From positions 1,366,001-1,430,000 of the forward strand of contig JAQFVV010012507.1 of the NCBI GenBank assembly GCA_028023455.1: a stretch of 64,000 nt of DNA, given 5' to 3'. The translations under genes were made by a program, and so were the position numbers. Each line of letters opens with the position of its first letter. Positions within the stretch are counted from its first letter, which is position 1. The stretch is from Epiperipatus broadwayi. Lineage: Eukaryota > Onychophora > Udeonychophora > Euonychophora > Peripatidae. Below are positions 38,031 through 50,861 of the stretch, in pieces. Under the pieces are notes generated by a model. That model saw nothing but the letters and a program-made list of their open reading frames with translations. It was not told where the DNA came from and searched no databases.

Positions 38031-39396
38031 GTTATATATATATGAAAAACAAAAAACAAATTAAAAACTTGCTAACGCTTGTATTTATGTCAACAGATTG
38101 CGTTCTACCAAAAACACCATCAAGCGTATGTTTACATAAACGTCAGAGCATGCATTCACTATCTCTAACTTTAATTCCACTTTCAGATCATGATTTCAAG
38201 CTATTTTCTATCATGTGAAAGACAGGAATTTTAGAAACCAGATCTAAACACTAACTCTGAGCGTTTATGAAACAGTTTCTATTCAGCTTGCAAGCATGAA
38301 TCTTTTAGACATGTAATGTCTTCAAACTCAGCATAGCAAGCCAGATAGCTACATGGGTCTGATCTCAGTTCAGCATCACCACATAGTAGAAGCCTCTGCA
38401 ATATATATCATTGCTAGAAATACCTCAAAGGTACATTTATGAAAAACAAAAAACAAGATAAAAACTTGCTAACGCTTGTATTTATGTCAACAGATGGCAT
38501 TCTACCAAAAACACCATCAAGCGTATGTTTACATAAACATCAGAGCATGCATTCACTATCTCTAACTTTAATTCCATACGCTTGATGGTGTTTTTGGTAG
38601 AATGCCATCTGTTGACATAAATACAAGCGTTAGCAAGTTTTTATCTTGTTTTTTGTTTTTCATAAATGTACCTTTGAGGTCTTTCTAGCAATGATATATA
38701 TGGCAGAGGCTTCTACTAAGTGGTGATGCTGAACTGAGATCAGACCTACGTAGCTATCTGGCTTGCTATGCTGAGTTTGAAGACATTACATGTCTAAAAG
38801 ATTCACGCTTGCAAGCTGAATAGAAACTGTTTCATAAACGCTCAGAGTTAGTGTTTAGATCTGGTTTTTAAAATTCCTGTCTTTCACATGATAGAAAATA
38901 GCTTGAAATCATGATCTGAAAGTGGAATTAAAGTTAGAGATAGTGAATGCATGCTCTGACATTTATGTAAACATATGTTTGACAGTGTTTTTGGTAGAAT
39001 GCCATCTGTTGACATAAATACAAGCGTTAGCAAGTTTTTAACTTGTTTTTTGTTTTTCATAAATGTACCTTTGAGGTCTTTCTAGCAATGATATATATTG
39101 CAGAGGCTTCTACTATGTGGTGATGCTGAACTGAGATCAGACCCATGTAGCTATCTGGCTTGCTATGCTGAGTTTGAAGACATTACATGTCTAAAAGATA
39201 ATAGAAACTGTTTCATAAACGCTCAGAGTTTGTGTTTAGATCTAGTTTCTAAAATTCCTGTCTTTCACTGATGATAGCAAATAGCTTGAAATCATGATCT
39301 GAAAGTGGAATTAAAGTTAGAGATAGTGAATGTATGCTCTGATGTCTATGTAAACATATGCTCTACGGTGTTTTTGGTAAAATGCCATCTGTTGAT
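38031..39396. repeat. 397-bp unit array arranged as a large inverted repeat
   Basis: The marker CTTGCTAACGCTTGTATTTA starts at 38068 and 38465, exactly 397 bp apart. Its complement ends at 38637 and 39034, again exactly 397 bp apart. The forward run covers one full unit plus about 150 bp and flips at about 38576; the reverse run covers about two units. Arms of roughly 500 bp are nearly identical around a spacer of about 38 nt (38537-38574). The second reverse unit lacks about 17 bp (TCACGCTTGCAAGCTGA) near 39200. The whole is bordered by ATATAT on both sides. No coding capacity is evident; the open frame at 38018-38218 is a shadow of the unit. Confidence 0.88.
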
Positions 39397-39399
39397 ATA

Positions 39400-41326
<1,927 letters not shown>

Positions 41327-41339
41327 ATATATATATATA

Positions 41340-41741
41340 AACAACATATTTTGCAGGTTCATCCATGTTAAAAAATTTAAATATTGATATACCGACATTT
41401 TGACTTGATCACACAAGTCATCCACTGGGTGATAAAAGATAAAAAGACAGTTGTAAAAGTGCTACAATCACTGATTTGAAAAAAAAATGTTATAGTTCCA
41501 CTAATAGCAAAAATGTTAAAGTATGAGTGTTTTTTTTAAAAAGTCTTTTCAAATAGAAAGAGGTTTGCATGTATCATCTCGCTTATTGGTACAATCTGGC
41601 CTTTTAGGTATCTCAATGGCTTCTCTAATTTTGTGCTAGTAGAGACTATCATATCTGGATATGATCCTGGTAATAGAAAAATTAATTTTATGATCTGAAT
41701 CTATAGCATTTTAATATACATCCAATACTGTCTGTGAAAGG
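41340..41741 (-). pseudogene. Penelope-like element 3' region, reverse copy
   Basis: On the reverse strand this carries the distal part of the same Penelope family as 49.24-49.99 kb. Shared stretches include GATCACACAAGTCATCC-like versus GTCACACAACCATCC, AAAGAYRGTTG, CACTAATAGCAAAAATGTTAAA versus CACCAATAGCAAAAATGTTAAA (both cut here), and CATCTCGCTTATTG. It lacks most of the endonuclease and meets the forward copy head to head at about 41735. Confidence 0.65.
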
Positions 41742-42200
41742 AACTACAGACAGTATTGGACGTATATTAAAATGCTATAATAGAGATACAGCATTTTCTA
41801 CTCATCAAAAGGTCCAATACTGTCTGTAGTTCCTTTTACATGTGTAAAGGAACTACAGACAATATTGGACATATATTAAAATGGTATAATATAGACACAG
41901 CATTTTCTACTCATCAAAAGATCAGCAATATAATAATCAAGCCTAAGGATTCAGTCCCTCTTGAATATCATGGTGCTTATCAAATCTCATGTGAAAATTG
42001 TAAAGCTTCTTACATAGGTATGAGTAATCATTGCATCAGTGTTAGGAGAGATGAGCATGCTAATGCAGTTAAACAACACTCATCATCATCAGCACTCTCA
42101 GTCCATACTATAGATTCAGGTCATAAAATTGATTTTTCTAGTACCAAAATATGTCTTTTATATATACAACCCGTGAAAATCTTCATATATAAATATAATG
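41735..42200 (+). pseudogene. Penelope-like element, GIY-YIG endonuclease (forward copy)
   Basis: The open frame at 41840-42205 begins KGTTDNIGHILKWYNIDTAF, then STHQKI, a typical Penelope linker. PKDSVPLEYHGAYQISCENC, KASYIGMSNHCISVRRDEH and ALSVHTIDSGHKIDF follow. The GIY-YIG core is GAYQI...ASYIG; the Arg-helix (RRDEH) and the Cys/His pairs of the family's zinc-binding insert are visible. The catalytic Glu helix is missing because the frame jumps from DFSSTKI to the extreme 3' tail (ACCCGTGAAAATCTTC near 42169), an internal deletion. An extra partial copy of the KGTTD block (41735-41811) and a short reversed piece (41812-41839) precede it. Inactive. Confidence 0.85.
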
Positions 42201-42204
42201 AATA

Positions 42205-44996
42205 AGAGCATTAAATTATCTTTCATTGACTCATTGAGAAAGTTAAATATTATATATACGAGCCAATTTTTTAATTATAAATTATCAAAGTTTACAAACT
42301 TTTAGATGTCATTATCATAAATCTGAGAAGATTTGAATGGTGTTTGTATTAAACAGATATTATTTGCTTTAATTAAAATGTGAAATATATCTTTGTAATC
42401 AATAATCATATTTATAATCATGTTTTAAACAGATAAAAAGTATAATCATTCCATTTTTATTAACATTATTATTATTATTGGATGTGCATACATGATTGAA
42501 CATGTTAAATGTGTTATTTGCTTAATGAAATTTACAAATGGTAATGTGTTGTTTTTTTCACATAATTAATAATCCTATATTCAAATATGTACTACTGAAG
42601 TAAAAAATTCATTTCAATTTTTAGTAAGTATTCATCAATTGCATTAAATATGCATTTAACATAGCTAATTATGTAATTATTATATTAAAAAATTATGGCT
42701 TATAACTAAAAATCGTGGTATACTACATTTAATTTTTTTTCTTTATCAATACATATAGATGTATTATTTTTATATAAATTATACATACATCTTTTATACA
42801 ACTTAAATGTTTGACAGATTTGATCTTTTAATAAATAAAATATAATTTAGAAAAAGGGGCTGGGGTAAATTTTGTTGTTATAATTAAATTTATTAGTAAT
42901 AAGAGATTTAAAGGAAAGCATTTTCATGTGTATTAAATATTTAATGTTATTTATTTCATTTATGAATTTTTTAGAAGAGTTTAGCTATTAACATGCCATC
43001 ATAAAATATTTGTAGGGATTCCATCAGCAGGTAGATTCACTTGTGGCATTCTTAAGTCCATCAATTATAACACTTTAGTCATGAATCAAGTCATTAACTA
43101 TATGATTCATAGTTTTATATTTACATAGATCAGTGGCTACTAAATTTTACTTATGAAACAAATGAGCACAGCAATCATGGATTGTCCTGTATCTGTTTAT
43201 GAGATTCTGTTTATGTCTAAAAATACTAAATCCAGCTGAATTTATTGTGGATGAACAAAAAAAAATTTTTCAAACATTATAAAACTTCCATTGTTGTTTT
43301 TTTTTACATATTTCTTCAACAATTGATTCTTGGTCAAATATGTAAAAAAGGATTTTGATTTTAGTCTAGTCTTTGGTGATGAAACTATATCATAAGTTAT
43401 TGACAAATCCAATCTACCTAATAACTTTTCATACATATTCTGAGACTATTTTTCTTCTGTTATCTGGTAGAAAAATATGTGAAAGAATAGTAAATCACTA
43501 CAGTATAGGGTGTAGGTAGCTAAAAATCGCTATCCAACAACATACCTAAGCAATCTGAAATAATGAAATTTTTTTTAATTGGCAGGTAGAAAGATAAAAA
43601 AGATTTTGCTAAAACACTTTTTGATAATGTTTTTATAGTTTTAATATTTTTTTCTAAACAGTGGAATAACTACTTACTAAGTTGTTATTAATGATGAGTA
43701 ATTGACCGTAAAAAAAAATACCCACATATATATTAGTAATAAAATTTTATTACTAAGAAAACGTCAATCTTACTAATAAAAAAAATTGTACACAGTTATA
43801 TATATGTTGATCATTTGTGTTGTGTTAGTTGATTTGACGATGACTTAAATAAAAAAAACAATAATTACAACAGTAGAAAGTAAATCAATATTTTATATAT
43901 AGAATGAGATAAGAATATTATAAATTTATTTTATATATATTTTATTATTTTTTAATGAATCAATGTAAAAAAATAGTTTAAAAGCTGAAACACAGGTTTT
44001 AAAATAATAGAAATAGCACCAAGATAAAAAAGGAAACAAGAAAAAAATCATGTGCTTCTTCTGGTTAGCAAAAAAAAATCGGTCAAGCTAGTTAGATCAG
44101 AAGGATTATATTTTTATATTGTTCTACAAAATAGACAATTTTTCTTAATTAATTCGGCATTTGGAGAAAAGGTAAAAGAAAGGACTGGAACATTAATCTG
44201 ATTTATCCAGTAGAATAGTGGAGATAATTATTAATTCCAGATTTTAACAAAGAAAAGTAAGCTGATTTGTGTTTAAAAGTAACTAAAAAAAGGAAATTAG
44301 AACAGTTGAGTTAAGCTTTATTCTGTCTATCAAAATATTTTTATTATATGCAAACTGCATATAAATTTATGTTAAGTCATATACATATAGTTCAAGCATG
44401 AAACACATTGGCTAAGAGCTAAATTGTCATGGGGTGAAGCATTTCTTCCTATCGACTATGACCATATAAAAATATAAGATATGACTGTCTACAGTTAGAT
44501 TGCCTGAGGAGTTGACATTTACACAGTATAAAAATTTATGGGATGAATAACACCTAACTACACACAGACCCACTGGAATACCTTCAGGATGGTCTATAAA
44601 ATCAAACTGGAGTTTTTCAACAGCTATTTAACAAAATACATCAATCGTAAGAACTTTGTATAAAGTGGAAATTGTAAATTATGTTTTGTTTTTTTGTTGT
44701 ATCAATTTGTATTTTTAATTTTTATCTCATCTTATATTTGGAAAAAGCTATTGCTAATTATATAGAGGGAACAATCCAATATAGGAAAATATCAAGAGAG
44801 TAAAGGGGGAGGGGGGATAGATTGAAAAGTTTTTTTTAATAAAGTTTAGATGATTTACTTTCTACTGACAGATGTGAGATTGAAATATGCACAAACAATT
44901 AAGTGCTTCACTAGATTATTTAATGGTAAGAGATTTTTATTATTATTATTTTTAAAAGCCACTGATATAAAATATGTACCACATGACACGACTAAT

Positions 44997-45041
<45 letters not shown>

Positions 45042-45690
45042 TACTAATATTTCTTAAGATAAAGTAAATAAATGACTAACATTTTTTTAAAAAAAATAGT
45101 ATTCTTTATATTATTATTTGCTATCATATTCTGTGTTGTGTTATCATTATATTTTTTCACGATTATTATACCTGAGATTGCAGTTAAACTTACTTAGGTT
45201 AGCAATCTCATTTTTAGTTAATCATTTTTTGTATTATTATCATAATAGACATAGAAACTGTAAATACATAGAGATATCCAAATAATTTATGGGCATCATT
45301 TTTTTTTATATTTTTCTTTAATGAGATTTTTTTAAATATTTTTTATTGAAATTTTTTCTTTTCTAAATTGTTTAAGAATGTATATTTATGTTTAAATATA
45401 TTCTATTTTTGTTTGTAAATAAATATTATGAAGTTTTATAAATTAACAAGATCTCTGTAGTTTTGTTGATCCGGCATTTATATTCAATTAAGCACATATC
45501 TTATAACCAATATTTTACACATGCACACATCCACATTATTGTTTAATAAGCATGGGAGAGAACATTAAATATGGGTTATATTTTGTTTCATAGATAGGAT
45601 GTATTATATTTAGTTATTAATTAACAGTTTGCATAGATACATACCCGTTAAGAGAGTCGAATGCGAATTCTTCCTGAATTTGAATATCTG
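42205..45690. other. AT-rich stretch, nothing recognised
   Basis: No gene is supported. Less AT-rich patches at 43010-43240 and 44390-44620 may be old mobile-element remnants, but I cannot name them. An AT run passing into GT lies at 44998-45040. The small open frames at 43242-43436 and 44850-45047 carry no motif. Confidence 0.5.
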
Positions 45691-45699
45691 AGGCAACGG

Positions 45700-48600
45700 T
45701 TTTGGAAAAGAATGGTAAGATGTGAGATGAACTAATTTGGATTGCATGTAGATTTAGTGGATGATGCTTAGGCTAGTCTATTGAAGATGGATGTAATCAT
45801 GTCAGGTATTTCATCATTTTATCTCTAGCATCCTACATGAAGACCCTAGGTCCAATAGTAGTTAGATGCGAGCTTGCTCTCTTTCTTTTATATACGTGGA
45901 TGGACCAGACTGTTGCATTGGGCACTATCAACTTTGGGATATGGCAGATAGGTGCACCAGCACTTTTAGATTGGAAGTAAGTTGGTTATATGTTATGGAC
46001 GAACAAGCTGATTGTTAAAGTTGATTTGTGTGTTCAAATGTATTTTCAGGCCAGAAAATCCGGGTATATCAGACCATACCATTACAATAGGGAATATGAA
46101 TATGCTAGTAATATTTTCCTTGGTAACATTTATTTGAGTATCTGATAATTTAATGAATTTTTCTTCAAGAAGATGCATAGTATGCACCATTAGAATATGC
46201 TAATTTTAAGGAAACTGCCCATAAAGTATTTGCATCATAGTCCAAAATTATGGTAAGCAGCTTTCAATGAAAGTTATTCCTAGAATTTAATTTTATTCTA
46301 ACCTTAAATAAATGAGAACAATAAGTTAGAATACAATACAAATTTATTATTAAATAATATGAGATAACATTATATTTCAGACTATTTTTTGCAAAAGTTT
46401 ATATTCAGATTATTGTTTAGATGACAAATTGAATGATAAATTGAATATACTGTCTTCATTAAATTAGGAATAAGATTCCAGACTTTTACAAAGATTTCCA
46501 ATTTTTTCACATTCTTATTGAGATGGCTTTCTATTTCAGGAAACAATCTCTTTTGGAAAGTCAAAGCAATAATGTTGTCATAGAGAAATGTTATGCATTA
46601 TATATCTGGAAATTATTGATGAATATATTAAATAAAATAGATCAGAGAACTGAACCCTGTGGTAGACCATTCTGTAAAATTCTGTGTCTATTATCATGAT
46701 CATTTAATATCACTAAAATGATTCTATTGGAGAGAAATTTTGTCAAGTTAAATTAATAATTTACCTGCATTTTAAAAGTTTAGTAAATTTAAAAAAAAAA
46801 ACATTTTTTTTTTCTAAACAGAATCATATGCTGAAGTTAAATCAATAAAGATAGCATCAGTTTTTAATTTATTTTTAAATCTTTTTTGTTGAAGTTAATA
46901 CTTGTTTGCAGCAGCTTTTTTGGCCTAAAATCAATTTTCTTTATAAATAATTGACTTTCATTTAGTATTAAATTATTTTTATGTGATTCTTTCAAAACAC
47001 AAGTACAGAATACGTACTAATAAAGACTAAATCATAATTTTTTGGATTACTATCAGCTTTGTTTAGGTACTTTCTGTGTGAATATCATTACTAAATAATT
47101 CTGTCAACCATGCTTTGGCTTTAGGTTCTACACTTTTTAGAAACTTTGAAAATATGTTATCCACTTCTGGGGGTTTTCTTAATGTAAGACAGATAAGGGC
47201 AATTTCAAGTTTACTCATATCTATAAGTTTCATCATATTAATATTGTAAGAGCTTTCTGAAAGAGACACTTGCAATTCTACTTTGGTGATAGTTTTTTTT
47301 CTTCATTTTACCAATCTTGGGTTTAAACTCTGGGATGATTGGTAACTTGATTAGCAGTGACATTTATAATTCTTATTAATGCCTAAACTTTATAACTAGA
47401 TGTTGTAAAGTTTTGTTTCTCCATGATCTCTCTCCATTTCCACTTCCTTTTCTTGTAGCAGTCATTGGTTTCACAAGTTAATCAACAATTTCCAATCATT
47501 GGTAGATAAAAATTGAATATAAAGTTAACATCTAGTTTTTCTCCAGCTAAGAATATATTGCTTTCAATATCCATAGAGAATAGTCTTTCTCATAGTTGTT
47601 ACTAAAAGTTTGTTCAAGCTATCATAACAAGAGAAAATTGGAAAGGTTTTATTAATATTGTTTTCAAGATATTTAGTATGTCCACTCTTGTTAGATTTCC
47701 TTAAATTTCATCTCAGAACATCATAGCTTTTAACTAAAAATTATAGACTCCAAGACTTAGTTTATATTGGATATGGGGAAAATTATATGATATCAGTAAT
47801 TTATCAGATAACAGTAAACTATTTTTTTTCAAAGCAAAGCATAAATTAAGAATTGTTTCTGTTTTCCATCTGCTTCAATGGAATACATCTCTTTTTTGGC
47901 ATTGTAAAGAAAATGCTACTTGTATAACTCTATCATTATAAAAGGTAACAACTGGCTTGATTTATACTTACATATTCTCTTAGATTCCTATGATAATTAA
48001 AAATCTATAAATATAAAATTGGTTTAAAGATCTTGAAGAGTAAAGCTAATTTGTATTGGAAAGTATTTATAATTATGGCATGCACATAAATTATATATTC
48101 ATATAATTATTACAATATCATTTGAACTATCTTCAAGAAAAGTTCTTTGCTTTAAGAGATAATTTGAAATAAAAGTGTATCCTGTTTACAATGCATTTTA
48201 TTAAAAATGAATATAACTCCAGGAATTTTAAGAAGATGGGCATTATTAGAAGAATGATGAATTTCTTGAAGTTAAATTATATTATTATTCCTGAATAATT
48301 AATTTATAGTGGATCTCCATTTTTGATTTTGATATACTCTCAATAATAAGTAGAAGCAATTTTATTGTGTTTTCTAGATTAAAAAAATGTCCTCTGCAGA
48401 GGGTATATCTGGCATTTGAGTTGTTACATAAATACCAATACCTTGTAGTTGTTTTTCATTTTGAGTCTACAATCCTCTGTAAGCCTAAGTGGCTATCTCC
48501 CATAATACTATTGAAGTTCACATTAATAGTTTTATTGAGTTCATAAAGATAAAGTGTGGTTATGTAGAGACATTAGTTTTAATTGCTAATGCACACTATT

Positions 48601-48720
48601 TGCAGAGTGGGCTGTGGGAAGACTGTCACCCATACATTCATCATTTAGATAAAAAAGGATTTGAAACCTATAATTACGTTTGTCAATTGTCAATCTATTG
48701 TTAATGAAAATCTACTTTAA
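45700..48720 (-). mobile_element. Jockey-like LINE, degenerate, reverse orientation
   Basis: The core RT (46380-47275) is readable in reverse. Sequence to either side is less AT-rich than the background and plausibly belongs to the same element: endonuclease side 47500-48720, and RT C-terminus and 3' end 45700-46380. Outer boundaries are estimates from composition. The forward open frame at 48489-48704 lies over the presumed endonuclease side and is probably a shadow. Confidence 0.55.
46380..47280 (-). pseudogene. Jockey-like reverse transcriptase
   Basis: On the reverse strand, 47275-47063 has RKPPEVDNIFSKFL and EPKAKAWLTELFSNDI, matching the 'KAPGVDNI' N-terminal RT block. Motif A, near 46880-46815, reads AIFIDLTSAYDSV with its Asp intact. 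Motif B, near 46690-46640, reads LQNGLPQGSVL followed by a stop. At the motif C position (about 46580) the sequence reads FLYDNIIALTF, where Jockey proteins have 'YADD', so one codon is lost and the second Asp is Asn. Then comes EIESHLNKNVKK, the 'LIPNLMKT' equivalent of 'LKPNxxKT', and HLNNNLNINF. In an active element this enzyme copies its RNA at a nicked target. The stop in motif B and the altered catalytic site make this copy dead. Confidence 0.8.
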
Positions 48721-48724
48721 GTAA

Positions 48725-49235
48725 GTTTTATCATAGGAAGTAGGGTTTAAATAAATTTTAATATATACATTTGTATCTGAATTTATATAAATAATTCTTG
48801 AATGGAAAAACTATCAAGAACGTTAAGTATAATTTTAATGACATTTTGGAGTAGAGCATCCTTTTCAAAAACAAAACTTTGAAAATGTTGTTAATTTTTA
48901 TATTTTTCATCTAAGAAGCATTGGTTTAAATATAGAGGGGTATTTTGAGATTATATTAATATAGGCTATTTAGAATATTTAATTAATTTGCTTAATAATA
49001 ATCATGATGATAATGATAATGTATGGAACGATGAATAATATTTAAAAATGTGCAAAAAAAATTACTCATTTTTTAAATTATGTACTTTTAAAATTTTAAA
49101 AAGAAATACAAATATAATTAATAATGAAAAATAGTTCAGAGTAAGAAAATAACTTTAAATAATACTAAAAAGAAAACTGATTGAAATATTGCAAAATAAT
49201 ATATATTTTTTCTTGTTCTTGCAAAAGGATATATA
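48725..49235. other. AT-rich stretch, nothing recognised
   Basis: Low-complexity AT-rich DNA ending in an AT run (49229-49243) at the tail of the Penelope-like fragment. Confidence 0.55.
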
Positions 49236-49239
49236 TATA

Positions 49240-49990
49240 TATATGTTAGAACGAAGATTTGCACGGGTTAAATATATAAAATACATATTTTTGTACCTAA
49301 AAACTTTTAATATCAATTTACTGACGTTTGACTTGGTCACACAACCATCCACAGTTATAAAAGGTAGAAAGACGTTGTAAGGCCTACAATCACTGGTTTG
49401 AATAAAACATTAAAAATCCCACCAATAGCAAAAATGTTAAATTTAAGAATGTTTTTTAAAGAAATCTTTCCAAATAGGAGGAAGTTTATATCATCTCGCT
49501 TATTGATACAATCTCCTTTAAGTATCTCAATGCTTCTCTGATTTTATTGTAGGTTATCACATTGGTTATCCTGTACTAGAAAAATCTATTTTATGACGAA
49601 TCTATAGTATGGAGGAGAGTGCTGATGATGATGAGTGTTGTTTAACTGCATTAGCATGCTCATCTCTCCTAACACTGATGCGACGATTACTCATACCTAT
49701 GTAAGAGCTTTACAATTTTACATGAATTTGATAGACACCGAGATTCAAGAGGGATTGAATCCAGGCTTGTTATTATATTGCGATCTTTTGATGAGCAGAA
49801 GCTGTATCTATATTAGCGTTTAATACGTCCGAACGTCGTAGTTCCTTTTACATATGGAACACAAACCAAAGCACACTTTTGTCCATTTTGTCTATTTTGG
49901 GCTTGAAAAGGCTTTTATAACCTGGGAGCGGGACCAGCGAAAGCAGAAAGAATTAAAGTTTAACACGGAGAACCCGATATATATGTATTT
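49240..49990 (-). pseudogene. Penelope-like element, RT-EN linker, GIY-YIG and 3' tail
   Basis: The reverse strand from 49880 reads CALVCVPYVKGTT, then FGRIKR (with an indel) and the ATASAHQKI-type linker. After further indels comes the GIY-YIG region, whose DNA at 49620-49760 is clearly the complement of 42110-41950 in the forward copy (shared CATGCTCATCTCTCCTAACA, split by one mismatch further on). The tail (49240-49560) ends AACCCGTGCAAATCTTCG then TTCTAACATATAT. Numerous single-base deletions destroy the frame. It belongs to the same family as 41.3-42.2 kb, about 7 kb away on the opposite strand. The short frames on both strands here are fragments of it. Confidence 0.78.
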
Positions 49991-49994
49991 TATA

Positions 49995-50858
49995 TATATA
50001 TATAAAGTTTGAGTTTAAATAAAATAATTGTAATACATTAAATTAAATTAAATAAAAACAAATATCTTAATTCAGCATTTGATATTCATAAGAGAAATAC
50101 ATGTCAAAAAAATTATGCTTTAGAAAGATAAAATTGTCTTCATTAAAAATAGTAAAAAGAAGCAAAGAATTAATAAAACTTTTCTTATTAAAAAAACATA
50201 ACTGAAAACTTTTAATTATGGTAATAATACATAAAAATTGGTATTTTTTATGTTAGTTTGCATTTGATAATATCTGCTTTAGCATTTGGTTACAATTGAT
50301 AATTTTGAGTAGATATAATTTAGCATTTGCCATTGTGATATATTTAGTCAATATTCTTTATGTCTTTAAATAGTAGTTTTGGTTTAGGATCTATAAGTGT
50401 GTATCAGATTTATTATATAATATTAAATATTAGTGTGCTGTTATTTTGAATGTCATTATTCTGTATATTTATTATTTTATATGTTGTTTATGTTCTGATT
50501 TTTGATTTAGAAACTAAATTTTTGTTAAATATATATATTCTTAAAACTTAAAAATATATTTTTTTGAAAATCTACTTACTGTTTTTAATAGTTTTCAAAA
50601 TTGCTGAAAATTATAAATTGTACAATGAAAATAGTTTTGAATTTCAAAAATATGATTTTGAATAAATATATAAAATAGCCTTTATTATAATATAAAGATT
50701 AATTCAGAGTGTAAGGTTAATAAATATAATTTAAATATTTAAAAAATCATTTTAATATTTAAAAAATCATTTTAATTTTATAGTTTAAATTTGTTTCAGA
50801 ATCAATTTAAAGTTATGATATATATATATATCGGCATATAGTAATAATATGGCATATA
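49995..50858. other. AT-rich stretch, nothing recognised
   Basis: AT-rich low-complexity sequence with short AT runs at 49980-50003 and 50818-50831. A 20-odd bp direct duplication (TTTAAAAAATCATTTTAAT) occurs near 50739-50775. Confidence 0.55.
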
Positions 50859-50861
50859 TAT

